Under the pieces are notes generated by a model. It did not search any database, had not been told where the DNA came from, and saw only the letters and a list, made by a program, of their open reading frames with translations. Positions 48,325 to 58,020 of a stretch of 64,000 bases of DNA are shown here, in pieces. Positions within the stretch are counted from its first letter, which is position 1. Each line of letters begins with the position of its first letter. Source of the stretch: Paracoccaceae bacterium (GTDB lineage: Bacteria > Pseudomonadota > Alphaproteobacteria > Rhodobacterales > Rhodobacteraceae); contig JAJEBG010000016.1 of the NCBI GenBank assembly GCA_022824005.1, forward strand, positions 62,001-126,000. Direction: 5' to 3'. A program made the translations under genes and the position numbers.

Positions 48325-48718
48325 ATTTTGGTGCGGATGGCCTGTAAGCCGGATTCTGTACCCTGCAGCGGTGCCACAAGGTGGTGACCATTCATCTCGC
48401 CGTTATGTTACCATAACGGTCATGCTGCCTACCCGGATCACATAAGCCAAGACGAGCTTTTGGCGATGCCATATGCGTGATCCCTATTTGGCATTGCTCC
48501 CGGTGGGGCTTGCCTTGCCGTTGCCGTTGCCAACCCCGCGGTGGGCTCTTACCCCACCGTTTCACCCTTACCCAAGATGATGGGCGGTCTGTTCTCTGTG
48601 GCGCTTTCCCTCGAGTCTCCTCGGCCGGGCGTTACCCGGCACCGTTGTCTTTATTGGAGTCCGGACTTTCCTCACGACGATTCTGTCGCGCGGCCACCCG
48701 ACCATCCGCTGCTCATCA
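48325..48718 (-). ncRNA. rnpB: RNase P RNA (catalytic subunit)
   Basis: On the minus strand the 5' core GAGGAAAGTCCGGACTC (P4/CR-I) and the 3' core ACAGAATCCGGCTTACAGG (CR-V) are the universally conserved ends of bacterial RNase P RNA. The terminal P1 helix can pair AGCGGATGG (48,702-48,710) with CCATCCGCA (48,332-48,340). The total length is about 390 bases, in the usual range of A-type RNAs. Ends are approximate. It matures tRNA 5' ends together with the RnpA protein, which is not in the window. The amidase gene ends directly at its 5' side. Confidence 0.95.
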
Positions 48719-48720
48719 AA

Positions 48721-49443
48721 CTAATCACGACGGGTTGAGGGGTCAAGTGATCCAAAACGTAAAGCTAGATCTTCTATTGCCGACATGTCAGCGTTGCACA
48801 ACCCGCCTTGCCGCCAAGGCGCAAAACGCAGACGGAATGCGTTCAATAAGGACTTAAATTGTTTGTCATCGTTGTTCTTGATGCTCGGATATCCAAAAGA
48901 TGCGGCGGCGGTCTTGAAGGCCTGACGATTGGGGGCCATTGACGATGTGCAAGTGGGCCATACCGACAACCCTTGATGAGCGAGACGATACCAATCGAAT
49001 TTTCTTCCCGGGTCGCTCTTCCGCCCGAGAGCAAAATCGGAGTGAGCAATGACACCGACCGCGGGGATTCGCCAACGTTTCATCAAGTCGATAAGCAATC
49101 GCTCCAATGAGACCATCTGATGTTCCGAAAAGGGGCTCGTGCCGCTATTGTCAAGTTCGATACCAACTGAACGCGAGTTAATGTCTTGACGTCCCTGCCA
49201 AGTTCCGGCTCCTGCATGCCAAGCACGCTTTGCTTCGGCAACCAATTGAAATAATGTCCCGTCAGCAGCAATTAGATAATGGGCCGAAACCTTAAATTTC
49301 GGATCGCATAACCTTTTTAGAGCAGCTCTTGAATCGAGCATAGCGGTATAATGAAGAACGATGAGTTCAGGCTTCACGTCTCCCTTTCTGTGGCCAAAGT
49401 TTGGCGAAGGAAACCAAGTGGCGCCAGCGGTTTCAGGGTTCAA
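48721..49443 (-). CDS. N-acetylmuramoyl-L-alanine amidase (AmpD-like)
   Basis: Zinc amidase for cell-wall recycling, 240 residues and no signal peptide, so probably cytoplasmic. Expected zinc ligands are His31 (VLHYTAM), His134 (IAHSDFALGRK) and Asp144 (SDPG); Glu96 lies in GIELDN. The C-terminal part beyond 160 may hold a peptidoglycan-binding-like segment. It cleaves the amide between anhydro-MurNAc and the stem peptide in the AmpD family; exact specificity is inferred. The start overlaps the upstream lipoprotein stop by 4 bases. Confidence 0.9.
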   Translation of the reverse strand: MNPETAGATWFPSPNFGHRKGDVKPELIVLHYTAMLDSRAALKRLCDPKFKVSAHYLIAADGTLFQLVAEAKRAWHAGAGTWQGRQDINSRSVGIELDNSGTSPFSEHQMVSLERLLIDLMKRWRIPAVGVIAHSDFALGRKSDPGRKFDWYRLAHQGLSVWPTCTSSMAPNRQAFKTAAASFGYPSIKNNDDKQFKSLLNAFRLRFAPWRQGGLCNADMSAIEDLALRFGSLDPSTRRD

Positions 49444-50474
49444 TTGACAAGGCTTCGGTAAATCTCAGGTGACCAATTACAGGCGAAACCATCGCCATCG
49501 GGATCAATATGCAACTCGTCTATCTCGGGGCCTCCAGCATCAAGGAATGTTTGTTGTGCCGCGTAGGCACTTCCCAAGGCGGAGCAACGCTCCACCAAGG
49601 TTGTTTTATTCTCTGATTTCATGTCGCGACGATAGATTTTATTGCCCACGATATTGATTGACGCTACAGCGTATTCGGCGACGTTGGCCGCGCCTTTTCG
49701 TTCCGGAATGTCTTGCGGGGTAAAGTCCACTCGTGTGGCCCGCTGTCGTGACAGGCGGAGAGCATCTGACTCAATTGACTCCCTTTGCGAAACCGCCTCA
49801 AAATCTTGTTCATCGGACATGGCGAGTTCAGCCATCTCGATATCGCTAGTCTCCGTCATTTCTGCGGCCGAGTTGGGCTGACCAATCGTCGCTGACGGCA
49901 ACTCCGCAACGGCAGGGGGTGACTGATCATTCGTGTGGGCTTCTTTGTTCACCTCGCCCAAATCGTCCCTTGCTTCCACTGAAACTTGAGAGGTCTGATC
50001 AACGGAGCCGTTTTCTTGAGTTGCTTCTTCTGACAAGGCTCTTCTGGCGACCGACTTGATTTGGGCAAGGGCCACCTCTGGAGTCTTTTCTTGGCCTGTT
50101 GTGATTGGGTCATCTATCGGTGGGTTGGAGCCAACTTCGATGGTGGAGGTCTGAGGTTCGGAATCCTGATGAGGCGGATAAATCCTCGCTATGATATTGC
50201 CATTGTCATCGACGCGATAAACGGCGTGATCATTGTCGAGAGAAAGTGGCCCATTTCCCTCGCCGCCCGAGGACCGCCATCTCGAAAGATCTTGTGGTGC
50301 CCGCCGACCCTCACCAACTGATGCGACGGTCTGATTGCCCGCCACTTTGGTCTGACTCTCGGGAGGAGTGCTTTCAGTTACTTGAGTTTGCTGACCACAG
50401 GCCGTGAGAACGAAGAGGGCTGATATGACCATTGTCACAATCTGCCCTGCCCCAAGGAAGATTCTTTTCCGCAT
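49440..50474 (-). CDS. Lipoprotein with C-terminal Excalibur-like calcium motif
   Basis: A 344-residue lipoprotein with lipobox LTAC (about Cys26). A long, acidic, Ser/Glu/Gln-rich, low-complexity middle part (about 110-260) follows, then a small C-terminal domain with a conserved cysteine (VERCSALGSAYAAQQTF) and the motif DPDGDGFACNW. That motif matches the Excalibur calcium-binding pattern D-x-D-x-D-G-x-A-C. Function is unknown. It sits between gatA and the amidase on the same strand, 4 bases after gatA. Confidence 0.8.
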   Translation of the reverse strand: MRKRIFLGAGQIVTMVISALFVLTACGQQTQVTESTPPESQTKVAGNQTVASVGEGRRAPQDLSRWRSSGGEGNGPLSLDNDHAVYRVDDNGNIIARIYPPHQDSEPQTSTIEVGSNPPIDDPITTGQEKTPEVALAQIKSVARRALSEEATQENGSVDQTSQVSVEARDDLGEVNKEAHTNDQSPPAVAELPSATIGQPNSAAEMTETSDIEMAELAMSDEQDFEAVSQRESIESDALRLSRQRATRVDFTPQDIPERKGAANVAEYAVASINIVGNKIYRRDMKSENKTTLVERCSALGSAYAAQQTFLDAGGPEIDELHIDPDGDGFACNWSPEIYRSLVN

Positions 50475-50478
50475 CGAA

Positions 50479-51969
50479 TTACCACCATTTTTCTGGTTTG
50501 TTATTAAATTCTAGCGCCGCCTCAAGCGCCGATGCCAAGTTAAATAAAGCACCTTCCTCCCAAGGTCTACCAATAAGTTGCAGTCCGAGAGGCAATCCTT
50601 TGGCGTCCAATCTCGCCGGAATTGAAATTCCGGGGAGCCCCGCCAAATTTACGGTGACGGTAAAGACATCGTTAAGATACATCTTAATCGGGTCGCTATC
50701 AACCATTTGCCCAATTGGAAAAGCTGAATTGGGCGTTGCCGGTGTCAATATCGCGTCCACTCCCGCCTTGAAGACCATCTCGAAGTCCTGCTTAATCAGC
50801 GATCGCACCTTTTGGGCCCGACGATAATAGGCTTCATAAAATCCTTGTGAGAGTACGTAGGCACCGACCATCACTCGTCGCTTCACTTCAGAACCAAAAC
50901 CCTCTGCGCGCGTTTTCTCATACATATCATCAATTCCCTCGCCCTCGGAAATTTCAGCACGGAATCCATAACGCACGCCATCGTATCGAGCGAGATTTGA
51001 TGAAGCCTCGGCAGGGGCAATCACATAATATGTGGGGAGAGCATATTGGGTGTGGGGAAGGGAGATTTCGACAAGTTCAGCGCCTATATCCTTTAATATT
51101 GCTGCCCCTTCCCGCCAGACTTGGTCAACTTCTGCGGGCATGCCATCAACCCTATATTCGCTCGGAATACCAATTTTCATGCCGCGAATATCACCACGAA
51201 TGGAGTCGACAAAATTTGTATCTTTTCGTTCCGCAGAGGTAGAATCTCGATGGTCATGTCCAGCGATCGTTTGAAGAACGATGGCGGCGTCTCGAACAGA
51301 TTTGGTCATGGGCCCGGCTTGGTCTAGTGAGGACGCAAAGGCGACGATTCCCCATCGCGAACAGCGACCGTAGGTCGGTTTGATTCCTACAATTCCGGTC
51401 AAAGCGGCGGGTTGACGAATCGAACCTCCCGTATCGGTGCCGAGGGCGGCTAAACAAAGATCAGCCGAAACCGCGGCCGCTGAACCACCTGATGACCCGC
51501 CGGGGGAGAGAGGTATAGAGGAGTCCAATTGTCGCCAAGGGTTGAGACTCGCTCCATAGACTGAATGCTCTGTTGATGAGCCCATGGCAAACTCATCCAT
51601 GTTAAGTTTGCCTAGCATCACCGCGCCGGCCTCACGCAATTTGGTGGTGACGGTTGATTCGTATTGTGGAACAAATCCATCAAGTATCTTGGACGCCGCT
51701 TGCGTCGGGACGTTTTCGGTACAAAACAGATCTTTGATCCCCACTGGAATCCCACACATGGCTGCATCATCGCCCGCGGCCAAACGTTGATCGGCATCAC
51801 GCGCCCGCTCTAGGGCGATATCTGCTGAGACATGTGAAAAAGCATTCAACTCCTGTGCCTCGTCAATCGCTTGTAAACAGGATTGTGTCAACTCGACGGA
51901 AGAAAAGTCCCGGCGGCGCAATCCCTCTTGCGCTTCTGATACTGACAAGCGGTTTAACTCTTGGCTCAT
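50479..51969 (-). CDS. gatA: Aspartyl/glutamyl-tRNA amidotransferase subunit A
   Basis: Amidase subunit that frees ammonia from glutamine to convert Glu-tRNA(Gln) and Asp-tRNA(Asn); 496 residues. The catalytic Lys79, cis-Ser159 and Ser183 are present in [21 protein letters not shown] and [14 protein letters not shown]. Length is normal. gatC lies upstream with a 4-base overlap; gatB is not in the window, so it must lie elsewhere or beyond. Confidence 0.97.
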   Translation of the reverse strand: MSQELNRLSVSEAQEGLRRRDFSSVELTQSCLQAIDEAQELNAFSHVSADIALERARDADQRLAAGDDAAMCGIPVGIKDLFCTENVPTQAASKILDGFVPQYESTVTTKLREAGAVMLGKLNMDEFAMGSSTEHSVYGASLNPWRQLDSSIPLSPGGSSGGSAAAVSADLCLAALGTDTGGSIRQPAALTGIVGIKPTYGRCSRWGIVAFASSLDQAGPMTKSVRDAAIVLQTIAGHDHRDSTSAERKDTNFVDSIRGDIRGMKIGIPSEYRVDGMPAEVDQVWREGAAILKDIGAELVEISLPHTQYALPTYYVIAPAEASSNLARYDGVRYGFRAEISEGEGIDDMYEKTRAEGFGSEVKRRVMVGAYVLSQGFYEAYYRRAQKVRSLIKQDFEMVFKAGVDAILTPATPNSAFPIGQMVDSDPIKMYLNDVFTVTVNLAGLPGISIPARLDAKGLPLGLQLIGRPWEEGALFNLASALEAALEFNNKPEKWW

Positions 51970-52253
51970 TCTACAACCTTCGGAACAGCGAAAAATCCTT
52001 CCCGTGCGTCGGGTGCATTGGACATGACCTTTTCGCGATGACCCCCTCGGCGGACTTGATCATCTCTCTTTTTGAGTGGCATTGGTGTCACCGAAGTCAT
52101 AGGTTCGACACCTGCAATATCAACTTCCTTCAAACTCTCCATAAACACCAAAATCGATGACAGTTCGTTAGCGATTCTCGGTAATTCGTCATCAGTCACT
52201 CTGATTCTCGCAAGTCTCGCGGCTCTCCGCGCATCCTCAAAACTAATCGTCAT
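51966..52253 (-). CDS. gatC: Aspartyl/glutamyl-tRNA amidotransferase subunit C
   Basis: Small stabilising subunit of GatCAB, 95 residues. The pattern [31 protein letters not shown] and a final [11 protein letters not shown] is typical. It is coupled to gatA by the ATGA overlap. The start overlaps the stop of the ceramidase-like gene by 11 bases. Confidence 0.96.
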   Translation of the reverse strand: MTISFEDARRAARLARIRVTDDELPRIANELSSILVFMESLKEVDIAGVEPMTSVTPMPLKKRDDQVRRGGHREKVMSNAPDAREGFFAVPKVVE

Positions 52254-52953
52254 TATATTCTCCTCTTTTGGATGTTTCCAAACCGGCCGATGACGTTAGG
52301 GTCAAATGTTTCTCCAATGCGACGATCATCCAAGCGAGCATCACCGCGTTCAAAATATGCCAAACAAAATGTGTGCCCACTGGAATGAGATGACAAACCG
52401 GCTCGTCGAGCCAGCGAAAAGAAATTGAGATGACCAACAGGCCAAATCCAATGGCCAAGTCTTTAGCAAAGAGCGGCCAACGTCTCCACAACAACAGGCT
52501 ATACAACAGAATCATCAACGCGATGGGGACATACCCAACGGACCCCCCGAGCCAAGGAAACGCCGCTGAGAGAGCCGCAATCATAAGCCAAGAATACGGA
52601 AAAAACAGCAATGTCACCATAACCGCCGGCACGGGCCTCATCCGCGCCACATATCGGTTAGTCGCAAAAAGATATGTTAACACAAATAGCGCGATGGGAA
52701 TGACATCTGCAATCACTGTCAAGCGATTGGCGAATGTATGAAACAACAATGAGCCAACGCCGATAGCACCGAGAATGAGCGACAAAACGAAGGTGATGGG
52801 ATAGCGGCGAGCTCCGAATTTCGTGAACGCAATGACGGCGGCAATAATGAAGGCAAAATTGGTCAGGGCGTTGACGGGTTCAGCCAAAAGGCCCGGCTCT
52901 AACCTCTCACAATAGCCATCAATGTAAACGGTCAACTGTTCCATTTTGATCAC
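52243..52953 (-). CDS. Ceramidase-like (CREST superfamily) membrane hydrolase
   Basis: Polytopic membrane protein, 236 residues, with seven hydrophobic segments. The sequence begins with a short soluble part (IDGYCERLEPGLLAEPVNALTN) shared with alkaline-ceramidase-related proteins. Potential metal ligands are the His in GSLLFHTFANR, an Asp in VIADVIP, and GTHFVWHILNA. In the CREST superfamily such S, H, D, HxxxH residues bind zinc. The substrate is unknown, and sphingolipids are uncertain. It overlaps gatC by 11 bases. Confidence 0.78.
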   Translation of the reverse strand: MIKMEQLTVYIDGYCERLEPGLLAEPVNALTNFAFIIAAVIAFTKFGARRYPITFVLSLILGAIGVGSLLFHTFANRLTVIADVIPIALFVLTYLFATNRYVARMRPVPAVMVTLLFFPYSWLMIAALSAAFPWLGGSVGYVPIALMILLYSLLLWRRWPLFAKDLAIGFGLLVISISFRWLDEPVCHLIPVGTHFVWHILNAVMLAWMIVALEKHLTLTSSAGLETSKRGEYNDD

Positions 52954-53026
52954 TCGAAATTTAGTGAGAAGACTTGTTTGGTGTCATTTCCTGCCATGAT
53001 AGCATTCCAGGCGAGAATCCCAATCA

Positions 53027-53482
53027 TCATTTCGCGTGATTGCGCTGTTTTTGACGCAATTCGTCAAAAAATATCTGTAACAATTCTCGGGACTCTTTTT
53101 CAGCGATCCCCGAATATATTTCGGGACGGTGATGACATTGCGGTTGCGCAAAAATCCCAACCCCCGACTCAATGCCCCCAGATTTTGGATCCGAAACAGC
53201 ATAATAAAGACGGCCAATACGGGCTAATGAGATAGCCGCGGCGCATAAAGGACAGGGCTCCATCGTCACATACAATCGATATCCCGGAAGGCGCTCATTT
53301 TTTGCCAACCGACAGGCTTGCCTAATAACCAAGATTTCGGCGTGAGCCGTGGGGTCATTCCACTCGCGGGTGCGGTTGCCCGCCGTGGCAATTAACCTTC
53401 CATCCGAGTCCGCGATGGCAGCCCCCACCGGAATTTCACCCCGCTTGAAAGCCGCCCGGGCCTCAACCAACGCCGGGTCCAT
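53027..53482 (-). CDS. tadA: tRNA-specific adenosine deaminase
   Basis: Converts A34 to inosine in tRNA-Arg(ACG); 151 residues from ATG 53,482, which has AAAGG upstream and gives the normal length. Longer starts at 53,524 and 53,578 would run into the divergent rluB leader. The deaminase motifs HAE (AHAEILV) and PCxxC (MEPCPLCAAAI) are intact. The C-terminal part shows GIESGVGIF. Divergent from rluB, as in many alphaproteobacteria. Confidence 0.94.
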   Translation of the reverse strand: MDPALVEARAAFKRGEIPVGAAIADSDGRLIATAGNRTREWNDPTAHAEILVIRQACRLAKNERLPGYRLYVTMEPCPLCAAAISLARIGRLYYAVSDPKSGGIESGVGIFAQPQCHHRPEIYSGIAEKESRELLQIFFDELRQKQRNHAK

Positions 53483-53634
53483 ATAGCCTTTAAAAGGAAA
53501 CGAATTATTTGACTCATTTTGCATTGGTTTCCAATCCTTTAACACGTCTTCCTGACAGTTCCTCGTGCCTATTGGCATTCAATCGACAGCACAAGAAAGG
53601 CAAGAATTATTGGCATGTTCGCTATGGCCAATAT

Positions 53635-54420
53635 ATGCAAGTCAACATGCAAGAATTTAGTGGACAAAGTCAAAGACTGGCTAAAGTGATGGCTCGTGCT
53701 GGTGTCGAGTCGCGGCGCGGCGCAGAAAGACTCATCTCGGCTCGACGAGTCACCGTCAATGGAAAGATTGTTGAAAGCCCGGCTATCAATGTCGATCATC
53801 ACGATACCATCACCATTGATGGTCAGCCGTTACCCAAACCCGAACCGCCAAAACTATATTTGTTTCATAAACCTGTCGGTCTCGTGACAAGTCGTAGCGA
53901 TGAGAAGGGCCGAGAAACCATTTTTGATCGTTTGCCAAAACACCTTCCCCGTCTCATGCCAGTCGGACGATTGGACATCGCGTCGGAGGGATTGCTGCTC
54001 TTGACCAATGATGGTGAATTAAAACGTTGGCTTGAACATCCCTCTACAGGTTGGCTTCGGCGCTATCGTGTCCGCACATACGGCAAACTCAATCAGCAAA
54101 AGCAGCAACAGGTTCAAAGGGGAGTTTTGGTTCAAGGGTTCAGACTTGGCCCCATGGAAATCGTCATTGACCGACAAACGTCTCACAGCAACCTCTGGTT
54201 TACCATTGGTCTGCGGCAAGGACGAAACCGTGAAGTACGCCGAGCCATGGAGTTCATCGGTATGCAGGTGAACCGACTCATTCGAGTCTCCTATGGCCCA
54301 TTTAAACTTGGTGAATTGGCACCGGGCGAGGTCAAACGGGTACGACAAAAGATTCTCCAAGATCAAGTGGGCAAATTGGCAAAAATTCCAAGTTCGAATG
54401 AAAAAAATCAAACAGTCTAG
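53635..54420 (+). CDS. rluB: 23S rRNA pseudouridine synthase B family
   Basis: Modifies a uridine in helix 80s of 23S rRNA; 261 residues from ATG 53,635 (53,647 is an alternative). The N-terminal S4 domain [22 protein letters not shown] is followed by the RluB/RluE/RsuA catalytic domain, with [11 protein letters not shown] and the catalytic aspartate in [17 protein letters not shown]. The basic motif [11 protein letters not shown] is intact. A basic C-terminal tail follows. Of the family, RluB is the best fit; RsuA or RluF cannot be ruled out. Confidence 0.9.
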   Translation: MQVNMQEFSGQSQRLAKVMARAGVESRRGAERLISARRVTVNGKIVESPAINVDHHDTITIDGQPLPKPEPPKLYLFHKPVGLVTSRSDEKGRETIFDRLPKHLPRLMPVGRLDIASEGLLLLTNDGELKRWLEHPSTGWLRRYRVRTYGKLNQQKQQQVQRGVLVQGFRLGPMEIVIDRQTSHSNLWFTIGLRQGRNREVRRAMEFIGMQVNRLIRVSYGPFKLGELAPGEVKRVRQKILQDQVGKLAKIPSSNEKNQTV

Positions 54421-54590
54421 GATTTTCGCTAGAGACACAGGTTTAGGACATTTGAAGCCCACGAAAAGAGATTTGGAGACGAAATAGGATAGAGACCATC
54501 GGTCATGACAAAAAAGTGCGAATCATGGTCGGAGTTGATAAAATAATTGTCAGATTTTATCGGAGGCATAACAATCTCGTTTTTTCACCC

Positions 54591-55451
54591 ATGATGACTC
54601 ATATTTTTTCTAAATTAATCTCACCGCCGTGGTTGGTGATAATCGTCGCTCTCTTCCCTATGATGGGTTGCAACTTATCCGATACGCCACCGGTTCAGGA
54701 TAATAGGCTTCCTGATCGCTATCTTTCGGAGACCCAAAGAGCCGAGATGGTCAGGACGGCTCATCTTCCCGGCAAGACCATTCTGATGAACGATGATCAA
54801 TCGGCTATCACTTGGCCTGCATCTATCCTCGTTGAAGACTTTGAAACCTTAGCTTTTGGCCCCATCCAAAGGGAGAGTGACAATTCAAAACTGCAGAAAT
54901 GGGTCGATCCTGTTAGAATTTCAATCAATTTTGATCAATCGCTGTCCGCAGAAGAACGTCTCGCTGATCTCTCCCAAGTTCTCGCACTGACCAGCAGACT
55001 CGAACATTATACCGGCCACCCCATTCGATTGACCGAGACAAGTCCAAATGTTCAGATTTGGGTGATGGACAGGGCGCGAATCATGGCACTTGGAGAGAAT
55101 AGCCAACGGCTTATTAGAGAGCAAATATCGTCAAATTGTGCTCTCCAAATGACCCCTTATCAGTCGCCTGAAAAGGGGTTGAGTGAAGCGACGATCTATG
55201 TCGTCACGGAACCAAACAAAGAGTCTCGTCAGCATTGTTACAGACAACTGATCGCCCAAAGTCTTGGACTCACGGGGGGAATGGGACAATTACCTTCCAT
55301 TTTGTCTGCCGACCCCAAGACAACAGAATTCACAAGTCACGACGACTTGATGTTGCGAATTCTTTACGACCCCCGTCTTCAGGCGGGGATCACGAGAGAC
55401 GAAGCCCGTCCCATTGTCCAAATGCTGGCCAATGAACTTGATGCGTCCTAA
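54591..55451 (+). CDS. DUF2927-like lipoprotein
   Basis: A 286-residue envelope protein from ATG 54,591; longer starts to 54,516 are open. The lipobox PMMGC (MGCNLSD) indicates a lipid anchor. The rest resembles the DUF2927 family: WVDPVRISINFD, a conserved CYRQLIAQSLGL with Cys, SILSADP, and LRILYDPRLQAGITRDEA. Some zinc-protease-like families have similar outlines, but no HExxH motif is visible. Function unknown. After the stop, no further gene occurs up to tRNA-Phe (285 bases). Confidence 0.8.
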   Translation: MMTHIFSKLISPPWLVIIVALFPMMGCNLSDTPPVQDNRLPDRYLSETQRAEMVRTAHLPGKTILMNDDQSAITWPASILVEDFETLAFGPIQRESDNSKLQKWVDPVRISINFDQSLSAEERLADLSQVLALTSRLEHYTGHPIRLTETSPNVQIWVMDRARIMALGENSQRLIREQISSNCALQMTPYQSPEKGLSEATIYVVTEPNKESRQHCYRQLIAQSLGLTGGMGQLPSILSADPKTTEFTSHDDLMLRILYDPRLQAGITRDEARPIVQMLANELDAS

Positions 55452-55736
55452 AAATTTTAGTTCCCTGTCATTGAATCGATCATCGGGGGCTTCGAAGATA
55501 GGCGAACTTTTCCTCCGCCCCGAACGGCTTGAAATTTACAAACCCGCTCATCGGCTCGCACCGTTGGCTCTTGGGTTGACAGCCAATCTGTCTCAAACGC
55601 CAAACAAATTATCCATGTGTTTGGCGGGTCGATAAAATTAAGGGCAGACTCAAACGCCAACCTGCTTGTCACCATCAAAGTGCCAAGATTACAGAATCGC
55701 TAAAGAAAATGAACGGTTGTTTACCGGTCGGCGAAA

Positions 55737-55811
55737 TGGTGCCTGGGGGCGGATTTGAACCACCGACACGAGGATTTTCAGTCCACTGCTCTACCCCTGA
55801 GCTACCCAGGC
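55737..55811 (-). tRNA. tRNA-Phe (GAA)
   Basis: On the minus strand the cloverleaf runs GCCTGGG (acceptor), TA, GCTC-AGGGGTA-GAGC (D-arm), anticodon stem/loop GTGGA-CTGAAAA-TCCTC with anticodon GAA, variable GTGTC, T-arm GGTGG-TTCAAAT-CCGCC and CCCAGGC-A, with CCA encoded in the DNA. One pair in the anticodon stem (28-42) is U-U instead of Watson-Crick. The position after maf and the RNase E/G gene is usual for alphaproteobacteria. Confidence 0.95.
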
Positions 55812-55979
55812 ACATTATGGGTTTGCTACGATAGTCTTTCACAACTGTCTATAAAAATAATTGGATCTCTTGGCAATTCACCGGTTTCGCATGTGGTACC
55901 GTTGACAGCATTAATTTCTACCTCGTGTTTAGGCAAGATGGCTTCACCCAAAGCGTGTTATGCAAGCCTATTGAACAAT

Positions 55980-57053
55980 TCACGCTTGAAACCAGCGGGT
56001 TATTGGCAATCGCTTTCTTTGCCGGTGCAGTTCGAAATGCCCCAGTCCCGTCCAACCTACGAGCGTGGTGGACACACAATCTAGACTGAAAGCCTTCTCA
56101 AGAACCTCCTTAACTTGGGCTCTTTTTTTGTTGGCCGTGGGCGCAAAATCGACAACAATTTGACCTCCCAATCCACGAACACGCAACTGCCTCGGCAATT
56201 CCCTTGCTGCCGCAAGATTGGTTTCAAATGCGGCATTCGGCGAGAGTGATGCCTTTTGACTGTTCACATCAACAGCGACCAAAGCATCCGTCGGCTCAAT
56301 AACCAGATTCGCTCCATTCTTAAGTTCAACGGTGGTCTGGGAAAACGCATCCAAGTGATCAGGGATAAAATATCTCTCAAATGAGCCCATGCTGCCATCA
56401 ATGGAGATGGATTGGCAATTCCAGTCCGAAATGGCTTGATCAAGTATTGGCGATGGTTCTCGAACCAATGCTGGGGCTTGGCTCATCTTTAAAGATAGAA
56501 TCTGGTTAAATTCGTGGGACAATTTATCGATTTCTGCGACAATCTCTTGGTCGCTGGCAAATCGACACGAATGCCGAACAATTATCCCCCAATCTCGATG
56601 CCCTTTAATCGCCGATTCCGCGAGATGTCTGAAATGCCGATTCTCCTGCGAGTCACGAATTTTTCGGGAGACACTGACCCCTTGCCGTGGATTGATCAAT
56701 ATTGAGAATTTTCCGCTGAGTTCCAATCTGTCTCGAACCGGAACCAACTTCCCTTTCGCGCCATAGCCGCTGACTTGAACCAAAATTTTCCCTCCCTGCT
56801 CAAGAGGTAATTTGGTTCGCAGATACCCGTGTTGTGCGCCGGGAAGCCTGACAACCCAAGCCCCTTGGCCCTTTAAGTTTCGGTCTGCAATCGCTTGAAT
56901 GATGGTGTCCGGTTGGGGCTCACTTGTATGAACAGAGAAAAGAAAATCAGTCAGAACATTGCCGTTTAAGACGGCCACCGCGTCACCTTGCTCAAACTTG
57001 TCAGCGATGATCTGACGACCGACCAATATCTTCCCTCGATATAAAATAACCAC
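55980..57053 (-). CDS. Ribonuclease E/G family protein, short form
   Basis: Endoribonuclease of 357 residues, equal to the catalytic core without the long C-terminal scaffold of RNase E. A degenerate S1-like section (about 60-95) precedes the DNase-I-like domain. Its metal-binding aspartates are seen in [14 protein letters not shown] and QIVVDFAP. The cysteine pair of the Zn-link of RNase E is not obvious. Start ATG 57,053 lies 53 bases inside maf; no later start gives a plausible N-terminus. Commonly annotated as ribonuclease G-like in alphaproteobacteria. Confidence 0.83.
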   Translation of the reverse strand: MVILYRGKILVGRQIIADKFEQGDAVAVLNGNVLTDFLFSVHTSEPQPDTIIQAIADRNLKGQGAWVVRLPGAQHGYLRTKLPLEQGGKILVQVSGYGAKGKLVPVRDRLELSGKFSILINPRQGVSVSRKIRDSQENRHFRHLAESAIKGHRDWGIIVRHSCRFASDQEIVAEIDKLSHEFNQILSLKMSQAPALVREPSPILDQAISDWNCQSISIDGSMGSFERYFIPDHLDAFSQTTVELKNGANLVIEPTDALVAVDVNSQKASLSPNAAFETNLAAARELPRQLRVRGLGGQIVVDFAPTANKKRAQVKEVLEKAFSLDCVSTTLVGWTGLGHFELHRQRKRLPITRWFQA

Positions 57054-57600
57054 ATGCTCTTAGTAACTCTACAGTTTCAGCCTGTGGTAGGCCAACAACG
57101 GCAGAAAAAGAGCCTCTTAACCATGGAATGAATGCACTGGCTTGACCTTGAATGCCGTAGGCTCCCGCCTTTCCCTTCCACTCACCGCAATCAATGTAGG
57201 CTTCAATTTCAGATTTGGTCAATCGCTTCATTTTTAAGACCGTCACGACGTCCTTGACAGCTAATTGCGACGAAGTCCTGACAGCGACCGCAGTTATAAC
57301 ACGATGACGGCGTCCAGATAATCTCAACAAGAAGTCACGTGCTCCATCAACGCCTGTTGGTTTGCCTAAGAGGCGACGTCCGAGTGCCACAATCGTGTCA
57401 GCTGCTAGGACAATTTCATCTGAACCCAAACAGCTCGTACAAGCTTTGGCTTTAGCCATCCTGCGACAATAAAGCCTTGGTTTCTCACCAACAAACGGCG
57501 TCTCATCAATATTTGGGTCGCGAGTCTCATCTGGGTGGATACCGATCTGCAGAAGCAACGCTCTTCGACGCGGACTCGCGGATGCGAGGATAAGACGCAT
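57001..57600 (-). CDS. maf: Maf-like nucleoside triphosphate pyrophosphatase
   Basis: House-cleaning enzyme hydrolysing non-canonical or modified NTPs; 199 residues. It starts [16 protein letters not shown], the diagnostic Maf N-terminus, then [15 protein letters not shown] and the C-terminal [30 protein letters not shown]. It lies 5 bases after infA and overlaps the RNase E/G gene by 53 bases. Confidence 0.95.
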   Translation of the reverse strand: MRLILASASPRRRALLLQIGIHPDETRDPNIDETPFVGEKPRLYCRRMAKAKACTSCLGSDEIVLAADTIVALGRRLLGKPTGVDGARDFLLRLSGRRHRVITAVAVRTSSQLAVKDVVTVLKMKRLTKSEIEAYIDCGEWKGKAGAYGIQGQASAFIPWLRGSFSAVVGLPQAETVELLRACGYFISREDIGRSSDHR

Positions 57601-57605
57601 TGAGT

Positions 57606-57824
57606 CTATTTGTACCGGAAGTTAATTCGGCCCTTAGTCAGATCATAAGGTGTCATTTCAACCCGAACACGATCACCCGCCAAGACTCGAATTCGGTTTT
57701 TACGCATTTTGCCTGCCGTGTGAGCGATAATTTGATGGCCAGTTTCCAACTCGACCCTGAAAGTCGCATTCGGCAGGAGTTCCTTCACGACGCCGGGAAA
57801 TTCGAGTAATTCTTCTTTTGCCAT
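57606..57824 (-). CDS. infA: Translation initiation factor IF-1
   Basis: OB-fold initiation factor of 72 residues from ATG 57,824, preceded by AAGGAGTGAGG; 11 extra upstream codons are rejected. It reads [33 protein letters not shown] and a final [13 protein letters not shown]. First gene of the infA-maf-RNase E/G block. Confidence 0.97.
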   Translation of the reverse strand: MAKEELLEFPGVVKELLPNATFRVELETGHQIIAHTAGKMRKNRIRVLAGDRVRVEMTPYDLTKGRINFRYK

Positions 57825-58020
57825 CCTCACTCCTTCGTTTGATTGAATGATACCCATGAAATTTGGGCAAGTCTTTTCCTACACCAAGACGACCGATTCA
57901 TCAACACATCTCCATCCGTCTGGGCGCCAATTGAAGAGGGTAATCTCCAAACATTATTAAAGCGGAGCCGATGATCTAACAACATCTCTCAGCTTTGGGG
58001 ATGGGGGAAGAGTCATCAAT

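Noticed and set aside
48477-48857. 126-codon plus-strand frame
   Set aside because: It is antisense to the RNase P RNA gene and the amidase end.
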